A stretch of 64,000 nucleotides of DNA from Rickettsiales bacterium (GCA_028281385.1 JANQJY010000049.1:1-64000), one strand, 5' to 3'. Shown: positions 1 through 9,090, numbered from the stretch's first letter. Program-made: numbers and translations. The notes: generated from the sequence alone by a model not told the origin.

Positions 1-34
1 GAGTGTATTCTTATTTTTGGAACAGGGTTTTAAT

Positions 35-136
35 ATGAATCACGGATTTTCCCTCGTTGAACTCTCCATCGTCCTGGTCATCCTCGGCCTGCTCACCGGT
101 GGTTGTTTAGAACCGAATAATTTATCATATAAGTAA
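35..136 (+). pseudogene. Truncated prepilin-type N-terminus
   Basis: A 33-codon reading frame starts with a class-III prepilin signal (short basic leader, then GFSLVELSIVLVILGLL), the substrate of the prepilin peptidase/methylase. After LLTGG the frame runs into unrelated codons and stops, so the globular pseudopilin domain is absent. Its first 23 residues match those of the full pseudopilin at 40483-41274 except one, yet the codons differ widely, so it is not a recent copy of that gene. Probably the remnant of a paralogous pseudopilin gene. A working 33-residue peptide is possible but less likely. Confidence 0.6.
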
Positions 137-228
137 AACCGTTTTCTTTCGTCGAATATTCTGTTTACCCTGGCTTTTGGCAGCTTTCACCCTGTGTATG
201 CTATCACCACATAATGACAAACAATCCC

Positions 229-256
229 TTGCAATTGCAATGGATAGCACTAGATT
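229..256 (+). promoter_or_regulatory. Possible peroxiredoxin promoter with palindrome
   Basis: A perfect 12-bp palindrome, TTGCAATTGCAA, covers 229-240. Its left half can serve as a -35 (TTGCAA), 16 bp before a -10-like TAGATT at 251-256. The palindrome could be an operator next to the -35. No recognised OxyR or other consensus was identified, so this is an inference from position about 75 bp upstream of the peroxiredoxin start. Confidence 0.3.
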
Positions 257-332
257 ACACCATATCTGAGTAAATTAATTGGTTTTTACTCAGGAAGTGA
301 TTGAGTGTGTTTTGTTGAAAGGAGAAAACTCT

Positions 333-935
333 ATGGGAGTATTAGTCGGCAAAAAAGCCCCGGATTTTACAGCCGCCGCCGTCATGCCGGACGGTAGCAT
401 TAATGAAGAATTCAATCTGAAGGAGTATCTTGGCGGAAAGATCGGCGTGCTGTTTTTCTGGCCGCTGGATTTCACCTTTGTCTGCCCGTCAGAGATTATC
501 GCTTTCGACAATCGCGTCGAGGAATTCAAACAGCGCGGTGCGGAACTGATCGGTGTGAGCGTTGATTCACATTTCACCCATGCGGCCTGGCGCAACACGC
601 CGGTGAATAAAGGTGGTATCGGCGAAGTCAAATTCCCGATGGTCGCTGACATTACCAAAGCCATCGCGCGCGATTATGATGTCCTGCTGAATGATTCGGT
701 CGCTTACCGCGGCACCTTCATGATCGACGGCAACGGCATCGTGCGTCATCAGATCGTCAATGATCTGCCACTCGGCCGTAACGTCGAGGAAGCAATCCGT
801 ATGATCGATGCGCTGCAATTCACCGAAGAGCATGGCGAAGTCTGCCCGGCGGGATGGCAGAAAGGCGAGACCGGCATGAAACCGACAGCGGAAGGCGTGG
901 CCTCTTACCTTGCTGAGAACGCCGCCAATCTGTAA
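333..935 (+). CDS. ahpC: Typical 2-Cys peroxiredoxin (AhpC/Prx1 family)
   Basis: A thiol peroxidase that reduces hydrogen peroxide and organic hydroperoxides in the cytoplasm. The 200-residue protein has the thioredoxin-like peroxiredoxin fold, with the peroxidatic cysteine in FTFVCPSE (about residue 51) and the resolving cysteine in EVCPAGW (about residue 171), which marks it as a typical 2-Cys enzyme. The start at 333 is chosen because GGAGAAAA lies just upstream; an in-frame upstream extension adds 18 residues that the family lacks. trxB follows 24 bp downstream on the same strand, so the pair probably acts together, with the thioredoxin system recycling the peroxiredoxin. Family call is secure; AhpC versus Tsa naming is a convention. 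Confidence 0.93.
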   Translation: MGVLVGKKAPDFTAAAVMPDGSINEEFNLKEYLGGKIGVLFFWPLDFTFVCPSEIIAFDNRVEEFKQRGAELIGVSVDSHFTHAAWRNTPVNKGGIGEVKFPMVADITKAIARDYDVLLNDSVAYRGTFMIDGNGIVRHQIVNDLPLGRNVEEAIRMIDALQFTEEHGEVCPAGWQKGETGMKPTAEGVASYLAENAANL

Positions 936-959
936 TCACCCTTATTTCGGAGCAGGATC

Positions 960-1937
960 ATGGCCAAAGAGCCGCAGACTCATAACAGTAAAGTCCTGAT
1001 TATCGGCTCAGGCTCTGCTGGCTGTACGGCGGCGATTTATGCTGCACGCGCCGGTCTTTCTCCGATTATGGTGCATGGCATGCAGCCGGGCGGTCAACTG
1101 ACTATTACCACCGAGGTCGAGAATTATCCCGGCTTTGCCGAAGTGATTCAGGGTCCGTGGTTGATGGAACAGATGGAAGCACAGGCTAAGAATGTCGGCA
1201 CAGAGATTATCCATGATGTCATTACATCGGTTGACCTATCAAAACGGCCTTTTGTCGCCAAAGGTGATTCGGGTGACAGCTATGTCGGTGATACACTGAT
1301 TATTGCCACCGGTGCCTCAGCGCGCTGGCTCGGACTTGACAGCGAAAGCAACTTCCAGAATTTCGGTGTCTCCGCCTGTGCCACCTGCGATGGGTTTTTC
1401 TTCAAGGATAAGGAAGTCGTGGTGATCGGCGGTGGCAACACTGCGGTCGAAGAAGCGCTGTTCATGGCCAATCTGGCTTCGAAAGTGACATTGATTCATC
1501 GTCGCGATTCCCTGCGTGCGGAAAAGATTCTGCAGGAGCGATTATTCAAGAATGACAAGATTTCCGTGTTATGGGATCATGTCGTTGAAGAATTTTTGGG
1601 TGAGAATGACCCGCCGAATCTGACCGGCGTGCGTGTGAAGCATGTTAAAACCGACGAGACATCTGAATTGAAAACCGACGGCGCCTTCGTCGCCATCGGT
1701 CATGACCCCAATAGCAATGTCTTCAAAAATACTGAGTTGGAAATGGATAAAGAGGGCTATCTTATCGTTACACCTGGTACAACCGCAACGAATATTCCCG
1801 GCGTTTATGCCGCTGGCGATATTCAAGATAAGATCTATCGCCAGGCTGTTACTGCCGCCGGTATGGGATGCATGGCCGCACTGGAGGCCGAAAAATTCCT
1901 TGCCGAACATGAGGATGCATCCAGCGCTGCGGCCTAA
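960..1937 (+). CDS. trxB: Thioredoxin-disulfide reductase
   Basis: An NADPH-dependent flavoprotein that reduces thioredoxin. The 325-residue protein opens with the FAD dinucleotide fold (GSGSAGCTAA, about 17-26), carries the redox-active CATC pair at about 140-143, then the NADPH fold (VIGGGNTAVEEA), and ends with the second FAD motif (GVYAAGDI). Length and domain order are normal for low-molecular-weight TrxB. It lies directly after the peroxiredoxin gene, which fits co-transcription for peroxide defence, and before a LysR regulator on the same strand. Confidence 0.96.
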   Translation: MAKEPQTHNSKVLIIGSGSAGCTAAIYAARAGLSPIMVHGMQPGGQLTITTEVENYPGFAEVIQGPWLMEQMEAQAKNVGTEIIHDVITSVDLSKRPFVAKGDSGDSYVGDTLIIATGASARWLGLDSESNFQNFGVSACATCDGFFFKDKEVVVIGGGNTAVEEALFMANLASKVTLIHRRDSLRAEKILQERLFKNDKISVLWDHVVEEFLGENDPPNLTGVRVKHVKTDETSELKTDGAFVAIGHDPNSNVFKNTELEMDKEGYLIVTPGTTATNIPGVYAAGDIQDKIYRQAVTAAGMGCMAALEAEKFLAEHEDASSAAA

Positions 1938-2013
1938 CCCTAGGGTTGCAAAAAAATCATAGCTTGGCTTTTTCCTGAAATGCTTCTATAGTGCGCTGCA
2001 ACATTATCATAAT

Positions 2014-2925
2014 ATGATCGGCACGCAGAAGATGGATTGGGACAAACTCAGAACCTTTTATACCGTCGCACAATCAAAAAGCCTGACCAAGGCGGCTGAG
2101 TCCCTGTCGATCAGCCAGTCTGCCATCAGCCGTCAGATCAGCGCCGTGGAATCCGATGTCGGCGTTACCTTGTTCCACCGCCACGCACGCGGATTATTGC
2201 TGACCGAACAGGGCGAAATCCTGTTCCGCACGGTCGCAGAAGTAGTCAACAAGCTACAAACCACCCAGAGCATTCTCGCCGAAACGTCCGAACGCCCACG
2301 CGGGCCGTTTCATATTACCGCTCCGGCAGCGATCGGCACTATCTGGCTCACGACAGTGATGAAGGAATTCACCAGCCTGTATCCTGATATTGAAGTCACG
2401 CTTTTCTGCGAAGACGAAGAGAGAGACCTGTCGATGCGTGAAGCCGATGTCGCCATCCGGTTATACCCGTCCAAACATCCCGATTTGGTGCAGAAAAAAC
2501 TCGTCTCGCTGTCGAACAGCCTTTACGCATCGAATGATTACCTACATGAATACGGCACGCCGACCAGCATCGAAGCATTAAAAAGCCATCGAATTATCAG
2601 TTTCAGCAAATCATCTCAACTCCCCTTTCCGGAAGTAAACTGGCTGCTCAATCTGCCAGAAGTAAAGAAGCTGAAAATAAAACCAATCTTTCAAACCAAC
2701 AGCTTAAACAGCATGCGCCGCGCCGTAAAAACAGGTATCGGCATTGCTGCCCTGCCGGACTATCTGATGTATCGTGCCCGTCATATCAGCCGATTGCTGC
2801 CTGATTTAAAAGCGCCGGAAACAAATGCTTATTTCGTCTATCCCGTTGAGTTAAAGAATTCCCGTCGTATTGCCGTTTTTAAAAATTTCATCACACGCAA
2901 ATTGGCCGAATATAATTTTCATTGA
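2014..2925 (+). CDS. LysR-family transcriptional regulator
   Basis: A DNA-binding regulator with an N-terminal winged helix-turn-helix (residues about 10-65, with LSISQSAISRQISAVE as the recognition region) and a C-terminal LysR substrate-binding domain starting near residue 95. Length of 303 residues is typical. A second in-frame ATG at 2032, which begins MDWDKLRTF, may be the true start because related regulators often begin there. The effector is not evident. It follows trxB by about 75 bp on the same strand, and a link to redox or thioredoxin control is plausible but inferred only from position. Confidence 0.88.
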   Translation: MIGTQKMDWDKLRTFYTVAQSKSLTKAAESLSISQSAISRQISAVESDVGVTLFHRHARGLLLTEQGEILFRTVAEVVNKLQTTQSILAETSERPRGPFHITAPAAIGTIWLTTVMKEFTSLYPDIEVTLFCEDEERDLSMREADVAIRLYPSKHPDLVQKKLVSLSNSLYASNDYLHEYGTPTSIEALKSHRIISFSKSSQLPFPEVNWLLNLPEVKKLKIKPIFQTNSLNSMRRAVKTGIGIAALPDYLMYRARHISRLLPDLKAPETNAYFVYPVELKNSRRIAVFKNFITRKLAEYNFH

Positions 2926-3064
2926 AATACAAAGATTTGAGAGGTCTTCGCCAAGATATGCATTTTTTGCAATTCACATAGATGCATTTTTCCATTGAAA
3001 AGTTAATTTAAATTAATAATATGCCGCTTCCAAATCACTTAGTCATAGCATGATATGTTGATTT

Positions 3065-3193
3065 GGTGCCAGCCTTACCGGGCTGGCCCCCGGGCCGTTT
3101 CGGCCCATTACTGCCCGATAACGCAATGTTATCGTGGCGAGTAGCCTCCCTGTTAATCTCGCCGGGCTTTGTTAAAAAGTCCGGTATTTTTTT
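3065..3193 (+). ncRNA. Candidate structured small RNA with CCUCCC loop
   Basis: The 297-bp gap between the LysR gene and the convergent aatA holds a chain of perfect hairpins. These are 3068-3074 with 3081-3087 (GCCAGCC/GGCTGGC), 3092-3097 with 3101-3106 (GGGCCG/CGGCCC), 3116-3122 with 3128-3134 (CGATAAC/GTTATCG), and 3136-3141 with 3158-3163 (GGCGAG/CTCGCC). The last encloses a 16-nt loop that displays CCTCCC, the anti-Shine-Dalgarno motif seen in loops of several alphaproteobacterial sRNAs. A U-tract terminator follows on this strand only. No reading frame fits. It does not look like 6S, SRP or RNase P RNA to me. The 5' end and promoter are not fixed. Confidence 0.6.
3162..3193 (+). terminator. 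Rho-independent terminator of candidate sRNA
   Basis: A nine-pair stem (3162-3170 with 3176-3184, one G-U pair) has a 5-nt loop and is followed by TATTTTTTT. The T-run is on the plus strand, so it ends rightward transcription from the sRNA or the LysR gene, not the leftward aatA operon. Its first two bases overlap the last two of the CCUCCC hairpin. Confidence 0.7.
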
Positions 3194-3222
3194 ACTTAAA
3201 AAGAATGTTTAGCTTTTAACCT

Positions 3223-4425
3223 TTAGCTTAACGCTGCGCAGGCTTCGGCAATACGCTCACAGGCTGTCTTAAGCGCTTCATCCGAGGTAGCATAGGAAAT
3301 GCGGAAAAAACCATCCATTCCAAAGGCGCTGCCGGCAACGGTACCAACCAACGCTTGTTCCAGCAGATAGCTGCTGAAGGCAATGCTGTCGGCAATGGTC
3401 TCTCCCAAGGGTGTTTTTTTGCCGATAAAGGCGGAACAATCGGGAAACACATAAAAAGCGCCATCCGGTTTGGCACAATGGATGCCGTCAATGGCATTCA
3501 GCTTTTCTATCACCAGATCCTGGCGTTTTTTGAATGCCGGAATCCAGTCCTTCAGAAAATCACGCGAACCGGTCAGCCCGGCCACCGCCGCTGCCTGCGA
3601 AATGGAACAGGCATTCGATGTGCTGTGCGACTGAATCGAACTGATAGCTTTAATCAGCCATTGCGGCCCAGCACCATAACCAATACGCCAGCCTGTCATG
3701 GAATAGGCTTTCGAGACGCCATTAACTGTCAGCGTTCTGTCATATAGCTCTGGCTCCACCTGCGCCGGAGTGACAAATTCAAACTCGTCATAGACCAGAT
3801 ATTCATAAATATCATCAGCCATGATCAGCACCTGCGGGTGTTGTTTCAACACATCGGTCAGTGCTTTCATTTCATCACATGTATAGCCGGCACCGGTCGG
3901 GTTGGAAGGTGAATTCAAAATTACCCAGCGGGTTTTTTCGGTGATAGCGGCTTCCAGCGCTTCCGGCTGCAGTTTAAATCCATTCTTCGCCGAAGATTCG
4001 ACAAAAACCGGTGTCCCTTCGGCAATGATCACCATATCCGGATAGGACACCCAGTAAGGCACCGGAATGATCACCTCATCACCGGGATTGACCGTTGCCA
4101 GCAACGCATTGAACAACACCTGTTTGGCACCATTGCCCACGACAATCTGTGATGGAGCATAATCCAGCCCGTTATCCGTCTTGAATTTGGCACAGACTGC
4201 CTCTTTCAGTTCCGGTGTACCTGCCGCTGCGGTATATTTGGTTTTACCATCGTGAATTGCCTTGATCGCCGCTTCCTTGATATGATCCGGCGTATCGAAA
4301 TCCGGCTCACCGGCAGCCAGCCCGATCACATCCTTTCCCGCAGCGCGCAATTCTGCCGCCTTGGCTGTTACCGCCATCGTCGGTGACGGTTTAATCGCGC
4401 TCAGGCGCTTTGCAATATCACTCAT
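3223..4425 (-). CDS. aatA: PLP-dependent aspartate aminotransferase (class I)
   Basis: Catalyses aspartate/2-oxoglutarate transamination; alphaproteobacterial members of this subgroup (AAT Ib) often also accept aromatic amino acids or prephenate. The 400-residue protein has the cofactor lysine in NGVSKAYSMTGWRIGY (about residue 237), the NSPSNPTG substrate-binding segment, and the terminal arginine region FFRISYA. The start overlaps the end of the FKBP-like gene by 8 bp, so it is probably the last gene of the rplY-pth-ychF-FKBP-aatA transcript. Substrate range cannot be settled from sequence alone. Confidence 0.92.
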   Translation of the reverse strand: MSDIAKRLSAIKPSPTMAVTAKAAELRAAGKDVIGLAAGEPDFDTPDHIKEAAIKAIHDGKTKYTAAAGTPELKEAVCAKFKTDNGLDYAPSQIVVGNGAKQVLFNALLATVNPGDEVIIPVPYWVSYPDMVIIAEGTPVFVESSAKNGFKLQPEALEAAITEKTRWVILNSPSNPTGAGYTCDEMKALTDVLKQHPQVLIMADDIYEYLVYDEFEFVTPAQVEPELYDRTLTVNGVSKAYSMTGWRIGYGAGPQWLIKAISSIQSHSTSNACSISQAAAVAGLTGSRDFLKDWIPAFKKRQDLVIEKLNAIDGIHCAKPDGAFYVFPDCSAFIGKKTPLGETIADSIAFSSYLLEQALVGTVAGSAFGMDGFFRISYATSDEALKTACERIAEACAALS

Positions 4426-5434
4426 CCAATCCTCCCGTTTCCGTGGTGATAGTTATGTCATTCTCCAGCATGTCTTCGATGACCTGATCCAGGAGGACAT
4501 CATCCACCTGTTCTTCTGTGTAGGGTATCCGCAGCAGTTCGACAATGGCAATTTCATCTCTGGGGAAAGGCAGGCCGGAATCTGTATCATTCTGATAACT
4601 CGGGGGGATCATCAATCGCCGGGCTTCCTGATATTTCATTCCGAATAATCCGCGGTCGATGCCATGACCGAATTCACCCTGACCAACCGTTGTGACAAAC
4701 GGTCCGCCTTGTACTTGCGAATCATAAAGCAACACTCCGGCGGCATTATAAAGGCGCAGGAGAAAAGCGATCTCATCCCCGCAACTGGCATGAACATGCA
4801 GACCCCGATATGGCTCGATACCTTTTACTATGGTTTCCGAAGAAAACCGCAATGTCTCATTGGCCCTCGGCGAAAGGTCTTTCAGTTCAAACAGGAATGG
4901 GACCATCGGTGCATCGACATCATCAAATTCCTTATGCGGCCAGACCAGTTTCGGCCCAAATGCAAGGAAGCGTGTGCCGCCCAGCTTCATGCCGCGCACT
5001 CCAAGTTGCCAGCTTTCACGTGTTGTCCCGTCGCCAATGATAAAGGTGATTGGTTCTTCCGGCGCCTCCGGCGACATTTGGTAATAGTCCTCAATTCCCT
5101 CTTCTCGCGCCCGCTTTTCCAAATAGGTGATTTTTACCGTGACCTGCTGACCGCACATGGCGATGTCACCAGTTCCTTCACGTATTTCTTCATAATCCAC
5201 ATCGGAAGCGAATTCCGGATCAATCACTCGATGCCAGCGGTCGATACTGAAAAACTCTTTTATTTCCGGATAGTTTTTAAGGCCGAGATCTTCTTCCTCT
5301 CCGGCGGGGGAAATACTATCCGGTGTTTTATCCTTTTCTTCCACATAACCGACAAATACCATGTAAAGAAGAAACAATCCTACCAGCCAACGTACCCAGT
5401 CCGGTGTATGTGGATCTTTTTTAAACAGTGCCAT
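4418..5434 (-). CDS. Membrane-anchored protein with two FKBP-like domains
   Basis: A 338-residue protein with one N-terminal membrane segment (about 14-31, WVRWLVGLFLLYMVFVGYV) followed by an acidic linker and a periplasmic part. Two segments resemble FKBP-type peptidyl-prolyl isomerase domains. The first, near 85-180, has QQVTVKITYL and GVRGMKLGGTRFLAF. The second, near 210-290, has DEIAFLLRLYNAAGVLLYDS and an HGIDRGLFGMKY segment. Many aromatic active-site residues of canonical FKBP are not conserved, so it may be a chaperone-like relative rather than an active isomerase. It lies 30 bp after ychF and overlaps aatA. Confidence 0.7.
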   Translation of the reverse strand: MALFKKDPHTPDWVRWLVGLFLLYMVFVGYVEEKDKTPDSISPAGEEEDLGLKNYPEIKEFFSIDRWHRVIDPEFASDVDYEEIREGTGDIAMCGQQVTVKITYLEKRAREEGIEDYYQMSPEAPEEPITFIIGDGTTRESWQLGVRGMKLGGTRFLAFGPKLVWPHKEFDDVDAPMVPFLFELKDLSPRANETLRFSSETIVKGIEPYRGLHVHASCGDEIAFLLRLYNAAGVLLYDSQVQGGPFVTTVGQGEFGHGIDRGLFGMKYQEARRLMIPPSYQNDTDSGLPFPRDEIAIVELLRIPYTEEQVDDVLLDQVIEDMLENDITITTETGGLDE

Positions 5435-5464
5435 AGAAGCACTATACCTGATGGTCGACAGAAG

Positions 5465-6565
5465 TTAAACATTGAAGCGGAAATGAAAGATATCGCCATC
5501 CCGCACTTCATACTCCTTACCTTCAAGACGCAGTTTCCCGGTTTCCTTCGCCCCGCCTTCGCCGCCACAGGCGATATATTCTTCATAGGCAACCGTTTCG
5601 GCACGAATAAAACCTTTTTCAAAATCGGTATGGATTACGCCTGCCGCTTCCGGCGCTTTTGCGCCTTTGCGTACCGTCCAGGCGCGTGCCTCCTTCGGCC
5701 CGGCAGTAAAGAAAGTGAGCAGATCAAGTAACCCATATCCTTCACGGATAATGCGCGTCAGCCCGGTTTCCTTCAATCCCAGACTTTCCAGATATTCCTG
5801 TTTTTCCTGGTCTTCCAGCCCGGCCAGTTCTTCTTCGATTTTAGCGGAAATGATTACTACCGGCGCCTGCTTTTCCGCCACCATGGCCGCCACTTTCTCA
5901 GACAACGCATTACCGCCTGCCGCAGCATCCTCCTCGACATTGCACACATACATGGCCGGTTTACTGCTCAGCAGTTGCAGCATCCTGACCTGTTTTGCCG
6001 CAAACGCATCCTTCGCCTGATAGTGATAAGCCGGTGTGCCTTCTTCCAGCAAATGGCATATCGCCTCGACAATCGGCATCAACGCCTTGGCTTCCTTATC
6101 CTGACCGCGAATCTTTTTTTCCAGATTGGCTTTGCGTTTCTCAAGGCTCTCCAGATCAGCAAGAATCAGCTCGGTCTCAATAATCTCCGCATCGCGCAAC
6201 GGATCGACCGATCCTTCCACATGCGTAATATCATCATCTTCAAAACAACGCAGCATATAGATAATCGCATCAACTTCGCGGATATGGCTCAGAAATTGAT
6301 TGCCCAGCCCTTCTCCTTTACTGGCACCGCGCACCAGCCCGGCAATATCGACAAATTCAAGCTGCGTCGGCAGAATCGCTGCCGATTTGGCCAGCACGGC
6401 AATCTTATCCAGACGCTCATCCGGCACGGCAACCCGCCCGACATTCGGCTCAATCGTACAGAAAGGATAATTCGCCGCTTCGGCCGATTGTTGCGACAGC
6501 AACGCGTTGAACAGAGTTGATTTGCCGACGTTTGGCAGACCAACAATACCACAATTAAATCCCAT
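5465..6565 (-). CDS. ychF: Redox-responsive ATPase/GTPase YchF
   Basis: An Obg-family P-loop NTPase that binds ribosomes; it prefers ATP over GTP and is linked to oxidative stress responses. The 366-residue protein has Walker A GLPNVGKST at about 8-16, the switch segment DIAGLVRGASKGEGLGNQFL, a coiled-coil insertion with two to three charged helices (about 125-160), and a C-terminal TGS domain (about 280-366, ending FHFRFNV). It begins directly after the stop of pth, the usual pth-ychF pairing. Confidence 0.96.
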   Translation of the reverse strand: MGFNCGIVGLPNVGKSTLFNALLSQQSAEAANYPFCTIEPNVGRVAVPDERLDKIAVLAKSAAILPTQLEFVDIAGLVRGASKGEGLGNQFLSHIREVDAIIYMLRCFEDDDITHVEGSVDPLRDAEIIETELILADLESLEKRKANLEKKIRGQDKEAKALMPIVEAICHLLEEGTPAYHYQAKDAFAAKQVRMLQLLSSKPAMYVCNVEEDAAAGGNALSEKVAAMVAEKQAPVVIISAKIEEELAGLEDQEKQEYLESLGLKETGLTRIIREGYGLLDLLTFFTAGPKEARAWTVRKGAKAPEAAGVIHTDFEKGFIRAETVAYEEYIACGGEGGAKETGKLRLEGKEYEVRDGDIFHFRFNV

Positions 6566-7138
6566 TTATTTCCCTCCCGACAGCAGCGCTATCTTGCTCA
6601 TAAAGGCTTCCGGCCCATCGGTAAAAAACAGCTTGATCTGCCGTGCAATATCGTCCAGCAACGGATCAATGAGGTTCCGGTCCGCTTTGGAAAAATCACT
6701 CAACACATAATTGCTGACCTGATCCTTGTCGCCGGGGTGATCGATACCGATACGCAATCGCCAATAATCCTTGCCGATATGGCAATCAATATCACGCAGT
6801 CCATTATGGCCACCATGGCCACCGCCCTGCTTTATCCGAAGTTTGCCTGTCGGCAGATCCAGTTCATCATGCATCACCAGTATTTGCTCTGGCGGAATAT
6901 CATAATAAGACGCCATTTGCCCCACTGCCCTGCCGGAGTGATTCATAAATGTTGCCGGTTTGGCAAGAAGCATTTTGTCTCCAGCCAGACGGATATCGGT
7001 ATGCTCAGCAGAAAATTTTTTCCGCCAGCCCGCATCGCCATAGCCCTCGGCCAGACGGTCCGCCAGCATAAACCCTACATTATGACGATGGTGTTGATAT
7101 TGTTTCCCGGGATTGCCAAGCCCTACCAAAAGCCACAT
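6566..7138 (-). CDS. pth: Peptidyl-tRNA hydrolase
   Basis: Releases tRNA from peptidyl-tRNA dropped by stalled ribosomes. The 190-residue protein has the N-terminal GLGNPGKQYQHHRHNVGF motif, including the catalytic histidine after the second turn, and the KPATFMNHSG and HDELDLPTGK segments with the conserved Asn and Asp. It sits between rplY and ychF on the same strand, a common bacterial order, with short gaps that imply co-transcription. Confidence 0.97.
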   Translation of the reverse strand: MWLLVGLGNPGKQYQHHRHNVGFMLADRLAEGYGDAGWRKKFSAEHTDIRLAGDKMLLAKPATFMNHSGRAVGQMASYYDIPPEQILVMHDELDLPTGKLRIKQGGGHGGHNGLRDIDCHIGKDYWRLRIGIDHPGDKDQVSNYVLSDFSKADRNLIDPLLDDIARQIKLFFTDGPEAFMSKIALLSGGK

Positions 7139-7162
7139 GGCAAACCTCTTCCCGCAAAGGCG

Positions 7163-7822
7163 TTACTCGGCCTTTTTCTCTTCTTTCTTCTCACCTTTCG
7201 TCGCTGATTCCTCACCAGCCTCAGCACCTTCTGCTGCTGCAGTCTCTTCCTCATCCTTCTTACCGCGGCCGGTAATGGCTGCCAGCGTAAAGTCACGGTC
7301 AATCGACGATTTTACGCCTTCAGGAAGGGTGACGCTGCTGATATGAACCGAATCGCCGATATTCACTTCCAACAAATCCACTTCGAGGAAAGACGGGATA
7401 TGATTGACGTTACAGACCAACTCGACATCGTGGCGGACAATATTCAGCGCACCACCGCGTTTGATGCCTTTCGAACGTTCACGGTTAATGTAACGCACCG
7501 GTACTTTCACCGTCACCGTTGATTCATCAGTAACCTTGAGGAAATCGACATGTTCCACCTTGTCCGATACCGGATGCAACTGAACATCGCGCGGCAGGAC
7601 ATGATAGCTCTCACTTCCCAGTTTGACTTCCACCAGCTTGTTGAAAAAGCCGCCTTTGAAATATTCGCGGACAACGTCTTTTTCTTCGATCGCAATCGAG
7701 ACGTTCTCTTTCAATTCACCATAGACAATCGCAGGTACTTTACCGGCACGGCGCAATGCGCGTGCAGAACCCTTGCCTGCTGTTTCCCGTTTTGCCGCTT
7801 CAAACGTAATGGCCGCTTGCAT
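7163..7822 (-). CDS. rplY: Ribosomal protein bL25, Ctc form
   Basis: A 5S rRNA-binding large-subunit protein of the long general-stress (Ctc/TL5) type. The N-terminal L25 domain covers about residues 1-95 (RETAGKGSARALRRAGKVPAIVYG) and the beta-rich TL5 C-terminal domain about 100-190. The protein ends in an acidic and lysine-rich low-complexity tail (about 190-219). Length of 219 fits the family. It heads the cluster running into pth and ychF, downstream of prs. Confidence 0.96.
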   Translation of the reverse strand: MQAAITFEAAKRETAGKGSARALRRAGKVPAIVYGELKENVSIAIEEKDVVREYFKGGFFNKLVEVKLGSESYHVLPRDVQLHPVSDKVEHVDFLKVTDESTVTVKVPVRYINRERSKGIKRGGALNIVRHDVELVCNVNHIPSFLEVDLLEVNIGDSVHISSVTLPEGVKSSIDRDFTLAAITGRGKKDEEETAAAEGAEAGEESATKGEKKEEKKAE

Positions 7823-7910
7823 GTTTCATTCTCCATTTTTTCAGAAAGGGCCGCATCTATAGCGGTTTGGCACCTATTAGTCAAATGCTAAGTGAAGGAT
7901 TTATTTACGT

Positions 7911-8846
7911 TTAATCAAACAGGCTTGAAACTGAGGTTTCGCTGCTGATGCGCTGGACTGCTTCCGCCAGCAGGGGCGCTACCGACACGACCCTGATATT
8001 CTTACATTTCCTGGTTTTTTCCGCAGGGTTGATCGTATCACTGATCACCAGCGACGACAGTTTGGAATTGGTCACTCGCTCAACCGCATTGCCTGACAGC
8101 ACCCCATGTGTGACATAAGCCGAAACACTGGAGGCTCCTCTGGACACCAGTTCCTCCGCCGCATTGCATAATGTGCCGGCGGAATCGACAATATCATCAA
8201 ACAGAATACAATGACGTCCGTCGACATCGCCGATAATATGCATCACTTCCGACACACCAGCGCGTTCGCGGCGCTTATCGACAATTGCTAGGTCGGCATT
8301 GAGACGGCTCGCCAACGCTCTAGCCCGCACCACTCCGCCAACATCGGGCGAGACAATGACCAGCTCATCCGTCTTATCAAACTGTTCTTTTATATCGGCA
8401 ATGATCACTGGCCTGGCATAAAGATGATCGAGCGGAATATCGAAAAACCCCTGAATCTGTCCGGCATGCAAGTCGATCGTCAACACCCGGTCGGCACCAG
8501 CCGAAGTAATGATATTGGCAATCAGTTTCGCGGAGATCGGCGTTCTTGGTCCGGGTTTACGGTCCTGTCTGGCATAGCCGTAATAGGGAATCACCGCCGT
8601 CACGCGCTGTGCCGAGGCACGTTTAAGCGCATCCAGACAGACCAGCAATTCCATGATATTGTCATTGGACGGATAGGAGGTGGATTGAATCAGGAACACG
8701 TCCTCTCCGCGCACATTCTCCTGAATCTCGACAAATACCTCGTCATCAGAAAAGCGGCGAATCGCTGCATTCGACAGGGGTTTGTCCAAATACACTCCCA
8801 TCGCTTCGGCAAGCGGGCGGTTACTGTTACCGGAAATAAGCTTCAT
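7911..8846 (-). CDS. prs: Ribose-phosphate pyrophosphokinase
   Basis: Makes PRPP from ribose 5-phosphate and ATP for nucleotide, histidine and tryptophan synthesis. Start 8846 gives 311 residues beginning [15 protein letters not shown], which matches the usual length and N-terminus; the longer in-frame extension adds 25 residues that are not family-like. Visible motifs are the flexible loop [17 protein letters not shown], the metal and ATP region [14 protein letters not shown], and the PRPP-binding loop [12 protein letters not shown]. It lies upstream of rplY on the same strand. Confidence 0.96.
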   Translation of the reverse strand: MKLISGNSNRPLAEAMGVYLDKPLSNAAIRRFSDDEVFVEIQENVRGEDVFLIQSTSYPSNDNIMELLVCLDALKRASAQRVTAVIPYYGYARQDRKPGPRTPISAKLIANIITSAGADRVLTIDLHAGQIQGFFDIPLDHLYARPVIIADIKEQFDKTDELVIVSPDVGGVVRARALASRLNADLAIVDKRRERAGVSEVMHIIGDVDGRHCILFDDIVDSAGTLCNAAEELVSRGASSVSAYVTHGVLSGNAVERVTNSKLSSLVISDTINPAEKTRKCKNIRVVSVAPLLAEAVQRISSETSVSSLFD

Positions 8847-9069
8847 AGAAATACTCTGAATATTGTCAAACCTGCTCTTAGCATGATCCTGTGAAATGTA
8901 AATGCTCATCCGCAGGAACAAGCATGCCTGTCAGACATATTGTTTTTAGTCGTAGATGAAATAAGCAGATTAAATTTCTGAAACTCATTTATTATTTCAA
9001 AAGACATTTTAATCTGTCTTTGTTAAATTGTTGTTCACAGACCGTGCCCATGTGACAGACATGCAACAA

Positions 9070-9090
9070 GCTATGCATTTTTTGCATAGC
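9070..9090. repeat. Perfect palindromic hairpin GCTATGCA/TGCATAGC
   Basis: Eight perfect pairs around a T5 loop lie in the 464-bp gap between the divergent prs and uvrC genes. Its inner 15 bases, TATGCATTTTTTGCA, recur at 2957-2971 in the gap after the LysR gene. It has no following T-run beyond the loop, so a protein-binding site is as likely as a terminator. Confidence 0.5.

Noticed and set aside
3065-3193. 6S, SRP or RNase P RNA at the LysR-aatA gap
   Set aside because: The chain of short separate hairpins does not fit the long rod of 6S, the domain IV motif of SRP RNA is absent, and the length is too short for RNase P.
4664-5731. 355-codon forward frame opposite the FKBP-like and ychF genes
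   Set aside because: Antisense to two recognised proteins, with no ribosome site or recognisable domain.
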